From contig DRQG01000004.1 of the NCBI GenBank assembly GCA_011369465.1, forward strand, positions 1 through 64,000: a stretch of 64,000 bases of DNA. The letters are read 5' to 3'. The stretch's first letter is position 1. Every line of letters starts with the position of its first letter. Position numbers and translations under genes: made by a program. This document shows, piece by piece, positions 1 to 9,456 of the stretch. The notes under the pieces are model-generated. The model was given only the letters and a program-made list of their open reading frames with translations. It was not told the origin of the DNA and did not search any database. This DNA comes from Caldithrix abyssi. GTDB lineage: Bacteria; Calditrichota; Calditrichia; Calditrichales; Calditrichaceae.

Positions 1-717
1 CCCCCCGCCGCTCCCGCTGCCCGCGCCGTTCCCGGGAGCGAAAAGAAGCAATCTATCCAGCGGCGGAAAGATTCATCACGGGAAGCCCCGACTTCGGAAG
101 AAGCCCTGGTTGAGAAAAGCACGTCCGCTGCAGAAAAATTCGATGCAATACAAAGCCGGGCAAAACGGCAAGTAATAAAACGCGAATCGGCCGCAGCCGG
201 AAGCGAGATGGCTGAAGATGATTTCGGAACGTTAAATGATATCGACAGAATGATCCTGTCCGATAAAGCAGCCGGATTAAGTAAAATGAGCCGGAAAAAC
301 GGCGTAAGGACAATGAGCTTGCAACAGGATAGCGTGAAAATCTATCGGCTCACAACATCCGCACCCGGACGGGTTAGAAAGAAAAGCGCTTACGCAGCAA
401 CTGCTGTTTCTAAAGAGAAAGTGTGGCGATTTACCTCGGGAGAATCGAAAATAGAGATTCTTTTGCCGAAAGCGCTGGCCGATTCCCTGAAAAAAAAGAA
501 TGCGCTGCCGGAAATTATCGAGTATCGCATTTTGCAAAAAAACGACCGACTCCTGCGCATGCGCTGGCAGGGCAGGGGGGCGTATAAAAAAACAGATGCA
601 GCTGAGCCCATAACGCTGCGTCGTTACGCCCGAATTCTGGAAGTCGTTTTGCAGGACTCGATTCGTTACCGTTTTCATTTAAAACGGGATGAGGGTAGGG
701 TAGCGCGAATCAGGTAA
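1..717 (+). CDS. C-terminal part of an unrecognised protein (5' end outside window)
   Basis: The reading frame is open from the first base to the TAA at 715-717, so the gene starts outside the window. The visible N-terminal part is rich in Ala, Pro, Lys, Glu and Ser and looks like a disordered linker. The last 100 or so residues look folded, with alternating charged and hydrophobic residues and a basic end. The first ATG in frame is at 208, but the frame continues upstream with the same composition, so I do not take it as the start. I do not recognise a family. A long low-complexity linker before a small basic domain occurs in many anti-sigma or envelope proteins, but nothing here proves that. 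The convergent cimA gene ends 34 bases downstream. Confidence 0.6.
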   Translation, partial: PPAAPAARAVPGSEKKQSIQRRKDSSREAPTSEEALVEKSTSAAEKFDAIQSRAKRQVIKRESAAAGSEMAEDDFGTLNDIDRMILSDKAAGLSKMSRKNGVRTMSLQQDSVKIYRLTTSAPGRVRKKSAYAATAVSKEKVWRFTSGESKIEILLPKALADSLKKKNALPEIIEYRILQKNDRLLRMRWQGRGAYKKTDAAEPITLRRYARILEVVLQDSIRYRFHLKRDEGRVARIR

Positions 718-751
718 GGTTCCGAAAAAAAATGATTACTAAAACGCTTAC

Positions 752-2350
752 TCAGCTCACTCCCCGGGCTGCGTAACTTTCTTTTTTTGTTTTCAGAATT
801 TTATAGTTCAGACTGTCGTTCAGGGCCTGCAAACTGGCACGGATGATATTTTCCGAAACGCCTACTGTGGACCAGCTATCCTCGCCGTCGCTGGTTTCTA
901 CCAAAACGCGCACCTTTGCGCCGGTGCCGTTACGCTCGCCCAGCACGCGCACTTTATAATCTACCAGATGAATCGAGGCGATTTCGGGATAAAAGCGGGT
1001 CAATGCCTTACGCAGAGCGTTATCCAGAGCGTTTACCGGGCCGTCGCCGTCCGAGGCGGTGTGCTCGATTTCATCGCCCACTTTTACTTTGAGCACCGCT
1101 TCGGCGTAGTCGATGCCGTTGTCATCTATTAACACATTTATTTTAGCGTAGGTCACACTAAAGTAGGGATGATAGGTATTCAGTTCCGAGCGCAGCAGCA
1201 ATTCAAATGATCCCTCGGCGCCGTCGAATTGAAAACCTTCGTATTCCAGTGATTTAATATGCTGCACAAAATTCCTGCTGAACTCCCGCTTGTTAGGGAT
1301 ATCGATGCCCAGTTCTTTGGCTTTATACCGGATATTGCTCTGGCCGGATAAATCCGATACCAAAACATGCTGTTTGTTTCCGACCAACTGTGGGGATATA
1401 TGTTCGTACATACGGCTGTCCTTGAGGACCGAGCTGACATGAATGCCGCCCTTATGGGTAAAGGCCGATTTGCCCACAAAAGCCGCCCGTGTATTGGGCG
1501 CCAAGTTGGCCACTTCATATACAAAGTGCGATACATGGGTTAGTTGTTCCAGTTTTACCGGCTGGCGGGTCCGGCATCGTAATTTGAGCAACAGATTGGG
1601 AATGACGCTGCACAAATTGGCGTTGCCGCAGCGTTCGCCCAGACCGTTAATGGTGCCCTGGACATGCACAGCCCCGGCCTGAACCGCGGCCAGGGTATTG
1701 GCCACGGCCATATCGCCGTCGTTGTGGGCGTGAATACCCAATGGCAGTTTTGTGTTTTTCCGGACATCGGTAAAAATATCGGCTACTTCGTGCGTTAAGG
1801 CGCCGCCGTTGGTATCGCATAAAACAAGGATATCGGCGCCGCCTTCTTCGGCGGCTTTGAGCATGGCTAAAGCGAAATCCCGGTCATCCTTATAGCCGTC
1901 AAAAAAATGCTCGGCGTCAAACACTACTCTTCGACCTTGTTCTTTCAGAAATTGAACGGATTTGAAGATGAGTTCGGCGTTTTGTTCATCGCTGAGTCCC
2001 AGGCTCTTCTGTGAATGAAAACGCCAGGTTTTACCGAACAGGGAAATAACCGGCGTTTCGGCTGCCAGCAGCATATTTAAATTTTTATCTTCTTTCACTT
2101 TGTCGGGAAAACGAGCCGTAGAACCGAAAGCGCAGATTCGGGCATTTTTTAAATGAAGGCGGCGCACCTGTTCAAAATAAGCCTCGTCTTTGGGATTGCT
2201 GCCCGGCCAGCCGCCTTCGATGATGTCGATGCCAAAATCATCTAATTTTTCTGTGATCAGTAGTTTGTCATGAATTGACAAATTCACAGCTTCCCCCTGC
2301 GTACCGTCGCGCAGGGTGGTGTCGAAAAGTTCGATGGGGTTGTGTGTCAT
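752..2350 (-). CDS. cimA: (R)-citramalate synthase CimA
   Basis: This protein condenses pyruvate with acetyl-CoA to (R)-citramalate, the first step of the threonine-independent route to 2-oxobutyrate and isoleucine. The 532 residues have the HMGL-like barrel of the isopropylmalate synthase family: DTTLRDGTQ at 10-18, the metal-binding HAHN at 207-210, and GLGERCGNANL at 237-247. A LeuA-type allosteric domain occupies roughly residues 395-525. The sequence after the first motif (GEAVNLS, then IEGGWPGSNPKD) is the CimA subtype rather than LeuA, which lies in the same cluster with GEQSPGA at that point. The gene is the last of the minus-strand ilv-leu cluster, 146 bases after leuD. LeuCD and LeuB would carry citramalate on to 2-oxobutyrate. 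No threonine deaminase gene is present in the window. Confidence 0.93.
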   Translation of the reverse strand: MTHNPIELFDTTLRDGTQGEAVNLSIHDKLLITEKLDDFGIDIIEGGWPGSNPKDEAYFEQVRRLHLKNARICAFGSTARFPDKVKEDKNLNMLLAAETPVISLFGKTWRFHSQKSLGLSDEQNAELIFKSVQFLKEQGRRVVFDAEHFFDGYKDDRDFALAMLKAAEEGGADILVLCDTNGGALTHEVADIFTDVRKNTKLPLGIHAHNDGDMAVANTLAAVQAGAVHVQGTINGLGERCGNANLCSVIPNLLLKLRCRTRQPVKLEQLTHVSHFVYEVANLAPNTRAAFVGKSAFTHKGGIHVSSVLKDSRMYEHISPQLVGNKQHVLVSDLSGQSNIRYKAKELGIDIPNKREFSRNFVQHIKSLEYEGFQFDGAEGSFELLLRSELNTYHPYFSVTYAKINVLIDDNGIDYAEAVLKVKVGDEIEHTASDGDGPVNALDNALRKALTRFYPEIASIHLVDYKVRVLGERNGTGAKVRVLVETSDGEDSWSTVGVSENIIRASLQALNDSLNYKILKTKKESYAARGVS

Positions 2351-2398
2351 TGTATTGATCCTGCATTCATTAAAGTATTTTATAACTTTTTTAAAACT

Positions 2399-2475
2399 GG
2401 AATGGTGGATTTATGGAGTAATGGAATGATGTTTGAACCACTACTCCAACACTCCGGTACTCCAGTATCACAAGG
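2399..2475. repeat. Short GGAGT/ACTCC intergenic repeat between leuD and cimA
   Basis: The left half has TGGAGTAATGGAATGATG-type units and the right half has their complement (CTACTCCAACACTCC, GTACTCCAG), so transcripts from either strand can fold into an imperfect hairpin. The same degenerate 9-base units recur at 8776-8938, 23771-23870 and 30885-31036. This copy is the shortest. It lies in the only gap between leuD and cimA and may affect how much of the transcript continues into cimA; that effect is inferred. Confidence 0.6.
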
Positions 2476-2496
2476 CTCCTGTTCTTCTCTCATTTC

Positions 2497-3060
2497 TCAC
2501 CCTTCTATCATTCCCGCCTTACGGGCGTATTGGAACAACCCTCCGGCTTCGATGATGGGCAGAACGTCGCCGGGATGTACCAACGTATAGGTCTGACCGT
2601 CGGATTGATTGGTCAGCTTAAGCGTATTCAAATTTATTTCAATAGCATCGCCGGTTTTTAAGGCGGTTTTCAAGATTTCGGTTGTTTCCAAGGGCACAAT
2701 AAACCCGCCGTCCACGGCATTGCGGTAGAAAATTCGGGCATAAGACTCGGCCACTACGACTTTGACGCCCGCTTTTTGCAAAGCGAAAGGGGCATGTTCA
2801 CGTGATGAGCCACAGCCGAAATTGGAACCGCCGATGATGATGCTGTATTCCGATTCGTAATTACCATCGGTAATGAACGGGACCCCGCCGTCCGGCAATC
2901 CGGCCCGTTCACGAGGCACGCCGGACAGGGCAAATTGCCCGTATTTTTTGGATTCTTGCGGATCGCTCAGGCTGTACACCAGATGTTCCGCCGGAATGAT
3001 CTGATCCGTATCGATATTATCGCCTAAAACATAGGCTTTACCGTTTATAATTTTTTGCAT
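2497..3060 (-). CDS. leuD: 3-isopropylmalate dehydratase, small subunit LeuD
   Basis: This is the swivel-domain partner of LeuC. Together they isomerise 2-isopropylmalate to 3-isopropylmalate, and in this context probably citramalate to methylmalate as well. The 187 residues begin with the family signature [15 protein letters not shown] (about residues 13-27). They contain the substrate-binding [18 protein letters not shown] (about 77-94). The length and the [12 protein letters not shown] motif fit the short LeuD type that pairs with LeuC of about 420 residues. LeuC is encoded immediately upstream on the same strand, separated only by a large inverted repeat. Homoaconitase or methylmalate isomerase subunits share this fold, but the leuA-leuB-leuC neighbourhood makes the leucine role most likely. 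Confidence 0.93.
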   Translation of the reverse strand: MQKIINGKAYVLGDNIDTDQIIPAEHLVYSLSDPQESKKYGQFALSGVPRERAGLPDGGVPFITDGNYESEYSIIIGGSNFGCGSSREHAPFALQKAGVKVVVAESYARIFYRNAVDGGFIVPLETTEILKTALKTGDAIEINLNTLKLTNQSDGQTYTLVHPGDVLPIIEAGGLFQYARKAGMIEG

Positions 3061-3119
3061 ACCTACTTTTTCCTTTATGATTCAATTCTATATTTTTCTG
3101 GTTTGCTTGATATTTTTAA

Positions 3120-3201
3120 CCGACCGCGGAGAGCACAGAGCCCACAGAGAAAAAATATTATTTTTTTTGGCCTCTGTGTTCTTTGTGCTCTCTGCGGTCG
3201 G
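3120..3201. repeat. 30-nt-arm inverted repeat between leuC and leuD
   Basis: The left arm 3120-3149 (begins CCGACCGCGGAGAGCACAGAG) pairs with the right arm 3172-3201 (ends GTGCTCTCTGCGGTCGG). By hand, 26 of 30 positions match around a 22-base AT-rich loop. The stem has no run of U after it, so it is not a classical terminator. It is more likely a palindromic intergenic element inserted between co-transcribed genes, where it could stabilise or partly separate the leuC and leuD messages. Confidence 0.75.
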
Positions 3202-3207
3202 ATTTCC

Positions 3208-4506
3208 TTATCCCATCGCATCTCTCGGGTCGGTAATCACGCCGTTTACGGCGGAGGCGGCTACTGTAAGCGGCGAAGCCAGATACACCTCGGCCTGTTT
3301 GCTGCCCATGCGGCCCGGGAAGTTGCGGTTAGTGGTTGATATGACAACGTCTTTATCCACCGAACGGCCGATGGTGTCTGCCGGACCGCCCAAACAGGCG
3401 GCGCAGGAAGACGGGGCAATCACGCAACCGGCGTCGCTCAATATCTGATGAATGGTTTTGCCGTTTACTTTATCTTCTTTCAATTGACGGGCCACGGCAG
3501 TACTGGCCGGTACTACAAAGGTGGGCACCTTCACCTCTCGGTCTTTTAGAATACGCGCAGCGGCTACAAAATCAGCCATTTTGCCGCCGGTACAGGAACC
3601 GATATAGGCTTTGGTGATTTTTCGGCCCTGCACCTTTCGCACTACGGCCCGATTATCCGGGCTATGGGGTTGAGCCACAACCGGTTCCAGTTCAGACGCC
3701 TTGTATTCGTAAACGCTATGATACCCGGCATCGGCGTCGCTTTTAAATACCGTATATGGTTGACTGCTTCGCTCGTTTATATAGGCCTCAGTACGGGCGT
3801 CCGCCGCTATAATGCCGTTCATCCCCCCCGCTTCCACGGCCATATTGGTCAGCGTCATGCGTTCGTCTATGTTCAGGTCGTAAACCGCCCGGCCGTCAAA
3901 TTCCATAGCGCGGTAGGTGGCTCCGTCCGTCGTAATATCGCCCAGTATCTGTAAAATAAAATCTTTAGCGGTCAGATATTCCGGCTTTTCGCCTTCGAAG
4001 ATAAATTTCATCGATTCCGGCACTTTTTCCCAGATTTTACCGGTGCCCAAAATGAAAGCCGCATCGGTGTTGCCCACACCGGTGGCAAAGAGACCGAAGG
4101 CGCCGGCCGTACAGGTATGCGAATCGGTGCCGATAAGAACGGTGCCGGGCCGGTTGAAACCTTCTTCCGCTAAGGCAATATGGCAGACGCCTTTGTAACG
4201 CTCTCCGCCCACGTCATAATAATTAGGCAGTTGATGCTCTTGCGCAAATTGCCGCAAAATACTCACGTTCCGGTTGGCGTGCGGATCATTTGTGAAGATA
4301 TAATGATCCGGAAAAATAACCAGTTTTTGCTTGTCCCATATTTTGGCCTGCCCGCCGAATTCGTCTTTCCATATTTGAATGGTGGGCGGGCCGCAGACGT
4401 CGTGTGTCATCAGCGTATCCACGTTCAGCCAGATATTTTCGCCGGGTTTCACGGCATCTCTTCCGGAAGCTTTGGCCAGAATCTTTTCCGTTATCGTCAT
4501 CGGCAT
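3208..4506 (-). CDS. leuC: 3-isopropylmalate dehydratase, large subunit LeuC
   Basis: This is the catalytic [4Fe-4S] subunit of isopropylmalate isomerase. The 432 residues contain GTDSHTCTAG at 126-135 and the cluster ligands Cys305 (GSCTGG), Cys368 and Cys371 (SSCAACLGG). The length matches the shorter bacterial/archaeal LeuC type (about 420) rather than the 466-residue enterobacterial form, in agreement with the short LeuD beside it. The ATG at 4506 follows AGAAAGGA at a good distance. LeuD lies downstream after an inverted repeat, and leuA lies upstream after a 383-base repeat-filled gap. Homoaconitase large subunits are similar, but the gene context argues for LeuC. Confidence 0.94.
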   Translation of the reverse strand: MPMTITEKILAKASGRDAVKPGENIWLNVDTLMTHDVCGPPTIQIWKDEFGGQAKIWDKQKLVIFPDHYIFTNDPHANRNVSILRQFAQEHQLPNYYDVGGERYKGVCHIALAEEGFNRPGTVLIGTDSHTCTAGAFGLFATGVGNTDAAFILGTGKIWEKVPESMKFIFEGEKPEYLTAKDFILQILGDITTDGATYRAMEFDGRAVYDLNIDERMTLTNMAVEAGGMNGIIAADARTEAYINERSSQPYTVFKSDADAGYHSVYEYKASELEPVVAQPHSPDNRAVVRKVQGRKITKAYIGSCTGGKMADFVAAARILKDREVKVPTFVVPASTAVARQLKEDKVNGKTIHQILSDAGCVIAPSSCAACLGGPADTIGRSVDKDVVISTTNRNFPGRMGSKQAEVYLASPLTVAASAVNGVITDPRDAMG

Positions 4507-4587
4507 AAAGGGTCCTTTCTATCTGCAAATAATTGTTGCTTAATTCTATCGTTTATTACGCTTTTTATCTCTTTCGTGGTACAAAAT

Positions 4588-4865
4588 AGTATCCGTCATG
4601 GTTCGACTTGTCCCCGCCTGCTGCGGACATGGCGCCTGTGGCGGGCGGGCTCACCATGACGCTGTGCTGTTATCATGTGCCCCAATGTCATCCTGAGCGT
4701 AGTCGAAGGATGAGCCTTGTCGAAGGATGATATGATGCTGATTGTGTATTGCAATACCGCCGCGTCCTGGTTCGACACGTCCCGCCGTTAGCGGGACTGC
4801 TCACCATGACGCTATTTTGTCATCCTGTGCCCTGATGAAGAATGAACCCTGTCGAAGTGAACCGG
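4588..4865. repeat. Dispersed palindromic repeats (family B) between leuA and leuC
   Basis: The 383-base leuA-leuC gap has no gene. It is mostly made of two recurring palindromic units. One begins CGTCATGGTTCGAC and ends GCTCACCATGACG (two copies, near 4597-4662 and 4766-4813). The other has the form GTCATCCTGAGC...GTCGAAGGATGA (near 4686-4732). Both recur, some in reverse orientation, at 24841-24980 and 29780-30372. The copy near 4760-4812 is nearly the reverse complement of the one near 24851-24903. Confidence 0.75.
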
Positions 4866-4889
4866 TCTTCTGCAAACACTTCATCACTT

Positions 4890-6470
4890 TTAAACAGCAT
4901 CCGAGAGCGCCACTTGTTCCTGTGTTTTGTCCTTTCCAACTGTATCATTTTGCAAGCGATTAATAGCCTGTAAATACGCTTTGGCGCTGGCTTCAATAAT
5001 ATCGGTGGAAACTCCCCGACCGTTGTACGATTTTTCTCCGTTGCGGATACGCAGCAAGGCTTCGCCCATAGCCTGTCTGCCGGAAGTAACCGAGCGTAAT
5101 TGATAGGACTCTATTTTGAACTTGCTGCCCAGCGCCCGGTCGATAGCGTTAAAAACCGCATCCACAGGACCATCACCGGTGGCCGATTCCTGGACGCTCT
5201 CTGCTTCGCGTTTAATTTTTACGGTAGCGGTGGGAATGGCGTGGGTTCCCAGATGCACCTGCAGGAATTCAAGCATTACATGATCATTTTGTTTATAGAC
5301 TTCATCGCCCATTAAGATGCGTAAATCCTCGTCAAATACTTCCTTCTTTTTGTCGGCCAGGTCGGTAAAAAGTTTGTAGGTGCGGTCCAGTTCGTTCTCG
5401 GAAAGACGATAGCCGAGTTCTTCCAGCCGGGCCTTAAGCCCATGCCGTCCGGAATGACGGCCTAATACGATTTTGGTTTTTTGTACGCCCACATCCTCCG
5501 GCGTCATGATTTCGTAGGTCTCTCTGTTTTTAAGCATACCGTCCTGATGGATACCCGATTCATGGGCAAAGGCATTATCCCCCACAATGGCCTTATTCGG
5601 CTGCACAATGATGCCGGTGAATCCGGAAACCATTTTGCTGGCATTGTATATTTCGCGCGTGTTGATGCGGGTGGAATAGGGCAGTAAATCCTTACGGACA
5701 TTAAGCGCCATTACAAACTCTTCGAGGGAAGCATTGCCGGCCCGTTCACCGATGCCGTTTACTGTGCATTCCACCTGCCGCGCGCCGGCCTGCACAGCGG
5801 AGAGGGAATTGGCCACGGCCAATCCCAAATCGTTGTGGCAATGTACGCTAATTACTGCCTGATCGATATTCTTAACACGTTTTTTCAACTCTTTTATCTT
5901 GGCGGAAAATTCAGCAGGAAGTGTGTAACCAGTGGTATCGGGAATATTTACCGTGGTGGCGCCGGCTTCGATGGCCGCTTCGATCACCTCGGCCAGATAA
6001 CCGATATCCGTGCGCCCGGCGTCTTCGGCGGAAAATTCCACGTCCCCGCAAAAGGTACGGGCATATTGCACGGCGTCAATGGACATTTGAATGACCGTCT
6101 GCCGCTTTTCGGCGATATTGCGCCCGTAGCGTTCGTGTCCGAATTTGCCGATGATGTGGTAGTCCGAAGTACTGGAAAAAGTGTGGATGCGTTTCTTAGG
6201 CGCTTCGCGAACCGCTTCCCAGGCCTTCTTTATATCCAGCTCCTTTGCCCGGGCTAATGCGGCAATGGTGGCGTTTACCTCACCGGCAATGCGTTTTACT
6301 GCTTCGAACTGCTGGGGTGAGGAAACGGGAAACCCGGCTTCAATCACATCCACTTTCAGGCGAGCCAGTTGATGAGCAATTTCCAGCTTTTCATAAACAT
6401 TTAACGCCGCGCCCGGCGACTGCTCTCCGTCCCGCAGCGTGGTATCGAAGATGATGATCGTTTGATTCAT
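4890..6470 (-). CDS. leuA: 2-isopropylmalate synthase LeuA
   Basis: This enzyme condenses 2-ketoisovalerate with acetyl-CoA, the committed step of leucine synthesis. The 526 residues contain the N-terminal [13 protein letters not shown] (from residue 9), the metal-binding HCHND in the middle of the barrel, and [17 protein letters not shown]. The C-terminal leucine-binding regulatory domain covers about residues 385-505. The length is normal for bacterial LeuA. The gene lies 13 bases after leuB on the same strand, so the two are probably co-transcribed. The presence of a separate CimA in the cluster supports assigning this copy to leucine synthesis. Feedback inhibition by leucine is expected from the regulatory domain. 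Confidence 0.95.
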   Translation of the reverse strand: MNQTIIIFDTTLRDGEQSPGAALNVYEKLEIAHQLARLKVDVIEAGFPVSSPQQFEAVKRIAGEVNATIAALARAKELDIKKAWEAVREAPKKRIHTFSSTSDYHIIGKFGHERYGRNIAEKRQTVIQMSIDAVQYARTFCGDVEFSAEDAGRTDIGYLAEVIEAAIEAGATTVNIPDTTGYTLPAEFSAKIKELKKRVKNIDQAVISVHCHNDLGLAVANSLSAVQAGARQVECTVNGIGERAGNASLEEFVMALNVRKDLLPYSTRINTREIYNASKMVSGFTGIIVQPNKAIVGDNAFAHESGIHQDGMLKNRETYEIMTPEDVGVQKTKIVLGRHSGRHGLKARLEELGYRLSENELDRTYKLFTDLADKKKEVFDEDLRILMGDEVYKQNDHVMLEFLQVHLGTHAIPTATVKIKREAESVQESATGDGPVDAVFNAIDRALGSKFKIESYQLRSVTSGRQAMGEALLRIRNGEKSYNGRGVSTDIIEASAKAYLQAINRLQNDTVGKDKTQEQVALSDAV

Positions 6471-6483
6471 TTTAATGCCCTTA

Positions 6484-7581
6484 TTATAAAGTAAACACTC
6501 CTAAGGCTTCTTCGTTATAAATTTCCTCGAAATTATCCAATATATGTTGGGTCATTTCCAGCGTGGAAACCAACGTTTGCCCCTCGCTGTAAATATCCGT
6601 CGTACGTTTGCCCTGAGCCAGAGTGCGTTCGATGGCCTTTTCGATCAGATCGGCCGCTTTGGTCATCTGAAAAGAAAGAGCAAACATCATGGCTACCGAG
6701 GCGATGGCGGCTATGGGATTGGCTTTGTTTTGACCGGCGATATCCGGCGCGCTGCCGTGTACGGGTTCATACAGCGCGTATTTTTCGCCCAGACTGGCCG
6801 AAGGCAGCATACCCAGGCTGCCGGTTATCATCCCGGCAATATCGCTTAAAATATCGCCGAACAAATTGGAGGTAACAATCACATCAAACTGGCGCGGGTC
6901 GCGGACGATTTGCATGGCGGCGTTGTCCACATACATATTGTTCAGCTCAATCTGCGGATAGTCTTTGTGCACTTCGGCCACCACGTTGCGCCAGAACTGC
7001 GATACCTCCAGCACATTGGCTTTATCCACGGAGGTAACCCTACCGCTGCGCTGTTTGGCAATTTCGAAAGCGCGCCGGGCGATACGCTCAATTTCGTGTT
7101 TTTGATACACCATAGTGTTCCAGCCCTTCTCAGCATCGTAACCGCGCGGCTGGCCAAAGTAGATACCGCCGGTCAGTTCGCGCAATACAATAAAATCGGT
7201 ACCCTGAAGCACTTCTTTTTTGAGAGAAGAATCTCCGGAAAACGATGAATATACCCGTGCCGGACGGATATTGGCGAACAGTTCCAACGACTTGCGCAAT
7301 TTAAGCAGAGCCGCTTCCGGCTTTAAATGATGCGGGAGTTCTTCCCACTGGTAACCTCCCACAGCGCCCAGAAGTACCGCGTCGGATTCGTAGCAGGCTT
7401 GCAGCGTGTCATCGGGAAGGGGAGTACCGAAAGCGTCGTAGGCGTTGCCGCCTATGGCTTTTTCAGTCAACTCCATGCTAAGGTCAAATTTTTCGGCGAC
7501 GTGTTTCATCACTTCCACCGCGGCATCGGTAATTTCCGGCCCGATGCCGTCGCCGGGTAAAAGAGTGATTTTGATGGTCAT
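6484..7581 (-). CDS. leuB: 3-isopropylmalate dehydrogenase LeuB
   Basis: This enzyme oxidatively decarboxylates 3-isopropylmalate with NAD+ to give 2-ketoisocaproate, and can process methylmalate in the citramalate route. The 365 residues show the decarboxylating-dehydrogenase fold: LLPGDGIGPEI near the N terminus, ELTGGIYFGQPRG, VTSNLFGDILSD and the C-terminal EPVHGSAPDIAG. The length and GIYFG motif match LeuB rather than isocitrate dehydrogenase. The gene precedes leuA with a 13-base gap. Upstream, 169 bases separate it from ilvC and include a different repeat element. Confidence 0.95.
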   Translation of the reverse strand: MTIKITLLPGDGIGPEITDAAVEVMKHVAEKFDLSMELTEKAIGGNAYDAFGTPLPDDTLQACYESDAVLLGAVGGYQWEELPHHLKPEAALLKLRKSLELFANIRPARVYSSFSGDSSLKKEVLQGTDFIVLRELTGGIYFGQPRGYDAEKGWNTMVYQKHEIERIARRAFEIAKQRSGRVTSVDKANVLEVSQFWRNVVAEVHKDYPQIELNNMYVDNAAMQIVRDPRQFDVIVTSNLFGDILSDIAGMITGSLGMLPSASLGEKYALYEPVHGSAPDIAGQNKANPIAAIASVAMMFALSFQMTKAADLIEKAIERTLAQGKRTTDIYSEGQTLVSTLEMTQHILDNFEEIYNEEALGVFTL

Positions 7582-7619
7582 GTGTTGTACCTCATATTTA
7601 TTTCAATTCTAAAAATTGG

Positions 7620-7725
7620 CTATCTTCGATCCGGGCTGCAATTTATCGCAGCGTAGAAATCCTCATACATTAAACAGTAGATTGCTTCATTTCGCTGCGC
7701 TGCATTCGCAATGACGCCTTTAACT
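7620..7725. repeat. Intergenic repeat-like element (family C) between ilvC and leuB
   Basis: The gap contains GATTGCTTCATTTCGCTGCG followed by CTGCATTCGCAATGACG. This word pattern resembles the dispersed palindromic elements seen in many bacterial genomes. Only one copy is visible here, so I rate it as a probable rather than proven repeat. No small gene or clear terminator is seen in the gap. Confidence 0.4.
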
Positions 7726-7750
7726 TGTGATTTTTTTATACCATGTATAT

Positions 7751-8746
7751 TTACTTTTGCCCGGGCAGCCAGGCCATCATTTTACGCAGAGTGGCGCCCA
7801 CTTTTTCGATCGGATGCTCGCGATTCTCTTTACGCAATTTTTCCAGATTAGGCTGTCCTTTTTCGTTTTCCTCGATCCATTCTTTTGCAAAAGAGCCATT
7901 TTGCACTTCTTTCAGAATGTCACGCATGGCGTTTTTACTTTCTTCGGTAATAACGCGCGGACCGCGGGTCATGCCGCCGTATTCGGCCGTATCGCTTACC
8001 GAATAATTCATCCGCGACAGCCCGCCTTCGTAATACAAATCCACGATCAGTTTCATTTCATGCATACACTCAAAATAGGCCAACTCGGGCGGATAACCGG
8101 CTTCGGTTAACACTTCAAAACCGGCTTTAATCAGCTCGGCCGAACCGCCGCAGAGAACGGCCTGCTCGCCAAACAGATCGGTTTCGGTTTCGTTTTTGAA
8201 AGTGGTTTCGATCACGCCGGCCCGTGTGCCGCCGATGCCTTTAGCCCAGGCCAGCGCCAGCTCTTTGGCGTCGCCCGTATAATCCTGTTCCACGGCGATC
8301 AGGCAGGGTGTCCCTTTGCCCTCCTGATAGGTTCGCCGTACCAGATGTCCCGGACTTTTGGGGGCGATCATAATGATGTTTACATTGGACGGCGGCACGA
8401 TTTCCTTGTAATGAATATTGAAACCGTGGGCAAAAGCCAACGTGTTACCTTCTGCCAGATTGGGAGCGATGGACTCTTCATACGCTTTTTTCTGGTATTG
8501 ATCAGGCAGCAGCACCATCACTACATCGGCCCATTGAACAGCTCCGGCGGTTTCTTTAACCGCCAAACCGGCGTCCTCGGCCTTCTTCCACGAAACGCTG
8601 TCTTTGCGCAGACCCACGCAAACATTCATGCCGCTCTCTTTTAGATTCAGGGCGTGGGCGTGTCCCTGGCTGCCAAAACCCAGTACGGCCAATTTCTTGT
8701 TTTTTAATAAATCCAGATTCGCGTCCTTATCGTAGTACACTTGCAT
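7751..8746 (-). CDS. ilvC: Ketol-acid reductoisomerase IlvC (class I)
   Basis: This enzyme converts acetolactate or acetohydroxybutyrate to the dihydroxy acids of valine and isoleucine synthesis. The 331 residues fit the short class I enzyme. The nucleotide-binding [13 protein letters not shown] lies near residue 23, followed by [10 protein letters not shown], whose Arg and Ser suggest NADPH preference. The C-terminal knotted domain contains [14 protein letters not shown] and the metal-binding [17 protein letters not shown]. The ATG at 8746 follows AAGGAGAGACC, a good ribosome binding site. It lies between ilvN and leuB in the cluster. Confidence 0.96.
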   Translation of the reverse strand: MQVYYDKDANLDLLKNKKLAVLGFGSQGHAHALNLKESGMNVCVGLRKDSVSWKKAEDAGLAVKETAGAVQWADVVMVLLPDQYQKKAYEESIAPNLAEGNTLAFAHGFNIHYKEIVPPSNVNIIMIAPKSPGHLVRRTYQEGKGTPCLIAVEQDYTGDAKELALAWAKGIGGTRAGVIETTFKNETETDLFGEQAVLCGGSAELIKAGFEVLTEAGYPPELAYFECMHEMKLIVDLYYEGGLSRMNYSVSDTAEYGGMTRGPRVITEESKNAMRDILKEVQNGSFAKEWIEENEKGQPNLEKLRKENREHPIEKVGATLRKMMAWLPGQK

Positions 8747-8775
8747 GGTCTCTCCTTACAGGTTATCGGTTTTGA

Positions 8776-8938
8776 AAAATTGAATTTTTGAATTATTGAA
8801 TTAATGAATTGTTGGATTGCTGGATAAGTGGAGTAATGAAGTATTGGATATAATTTATTTCCATCATTCCAGCACTCCACTACTCCATTACTCCATTGTT
8901 CTGCAAATCCCGACAATTCACTGATTCACCATTTCATC
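8776..8938. repeat. Degenerate 9-base tandem and inverted repeat (family A) between ilvN and ilvC
   Basis: The left half is a run of about nine-base units that drift from GAATTATTG-like to GGAGTAATG-like. The right half is the complement, with ATTCCAGCACTCC, ACTACTCCATTACTCC and later ACAATTCACTGATTC. The halves can pair into a long imperfect hairpin. The same element occurs at 23771-23870 and 30885-31036 and in short form at 2399-2475. It fills almost the whole ilvN-ilvC gap. Confidence 0.75.
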
Positions 8939-8947
8939 CTTCCTCTT

Positions 8948-9454
8948 TTATACCATTTCCTTTTTCGGATGCCGTACTTGCTCGCCGCGGCGCAGAGCCA
9001 CAGTGCCGGAACGGGCCATCTCTTTAATGCCGTACGGCATCAATACATTAACCACGGCGTTGATTTTAGCCGGAGGCCCGGTTATTTCCAACGTGATGCT
9101 CTTATTGTTGATGTCCACCACTTTACCACGGAAAATGTCGCTGATATTTTTAATTTCTTCCAGAGACCCCTTCTGATAATTAACCGAAATCAGTGCCAGC
9201 TCACGCTCTGTTCGGTCCTGTTCCGTTAAATCGACCACTTTAACGGTATCAATCAGCCGGTTGAGTTGTTTGACTACTTGCTCAATAATCTGGTCATCGC
9301 CCGAGGTAACAATAGTCATGCGCGAAATATCCTGAATTTCCGTTTCGCCAATGGAAATACTGTGAATGTTAAACCCTTTGGCGCTGAACATAGTGGCTAT
9401 GCGGTCAAAGGCGCCAAAAGTATTTTCGACCAACAAACTAATCGTATGTCTCAT
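8948..9454 (-). CDS. ilvN: Acetolactate synthase small (regulatory) subunit
   Basis: This is the regulatory subunit that binds to IlvB and confers valine sensitivity. The 168 residues begin with an ACT domain (HTISLLVENTFGAFDRIATMF, then GFNIHSISIG) and continue with the second ALS_ss_C domain. The usual NxPGVLxRV loop reads NTFGAFDRI here, a small departure in the effector-binding loop that might change feedback control. The gene begins 2 bases after the ilvB stop, so it is translationally coupled to its catalytic partner. The symbol ilvH is used for the same family in some genomes. Confidence 0.94.
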   Translation of the reverse strand: MRHTISLLVENTFGAFDRIATMFSAKGFNIHSISIGETEIQDISRMTIVTSGDDQIIEQVVKQLNRLIDTVKVVDLTEQDRTERELALISVNYQKGSLEEIKNISDIFRGKVVDINNKSITLEITGPPAKINAVVNVLMPYGIKEMARSGTVALRRGEQVRHPKKEMV

Positions 9455-9456
9455 AA

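Noticed and set aside
3208-4506. Homoaconitase or aconitase instead of LeuC
   Set aside because: The protein is far shorter than aconitase, and the leuA-leuB-leuD neighbours make isopropylmalate dehydratase the simplest reading.
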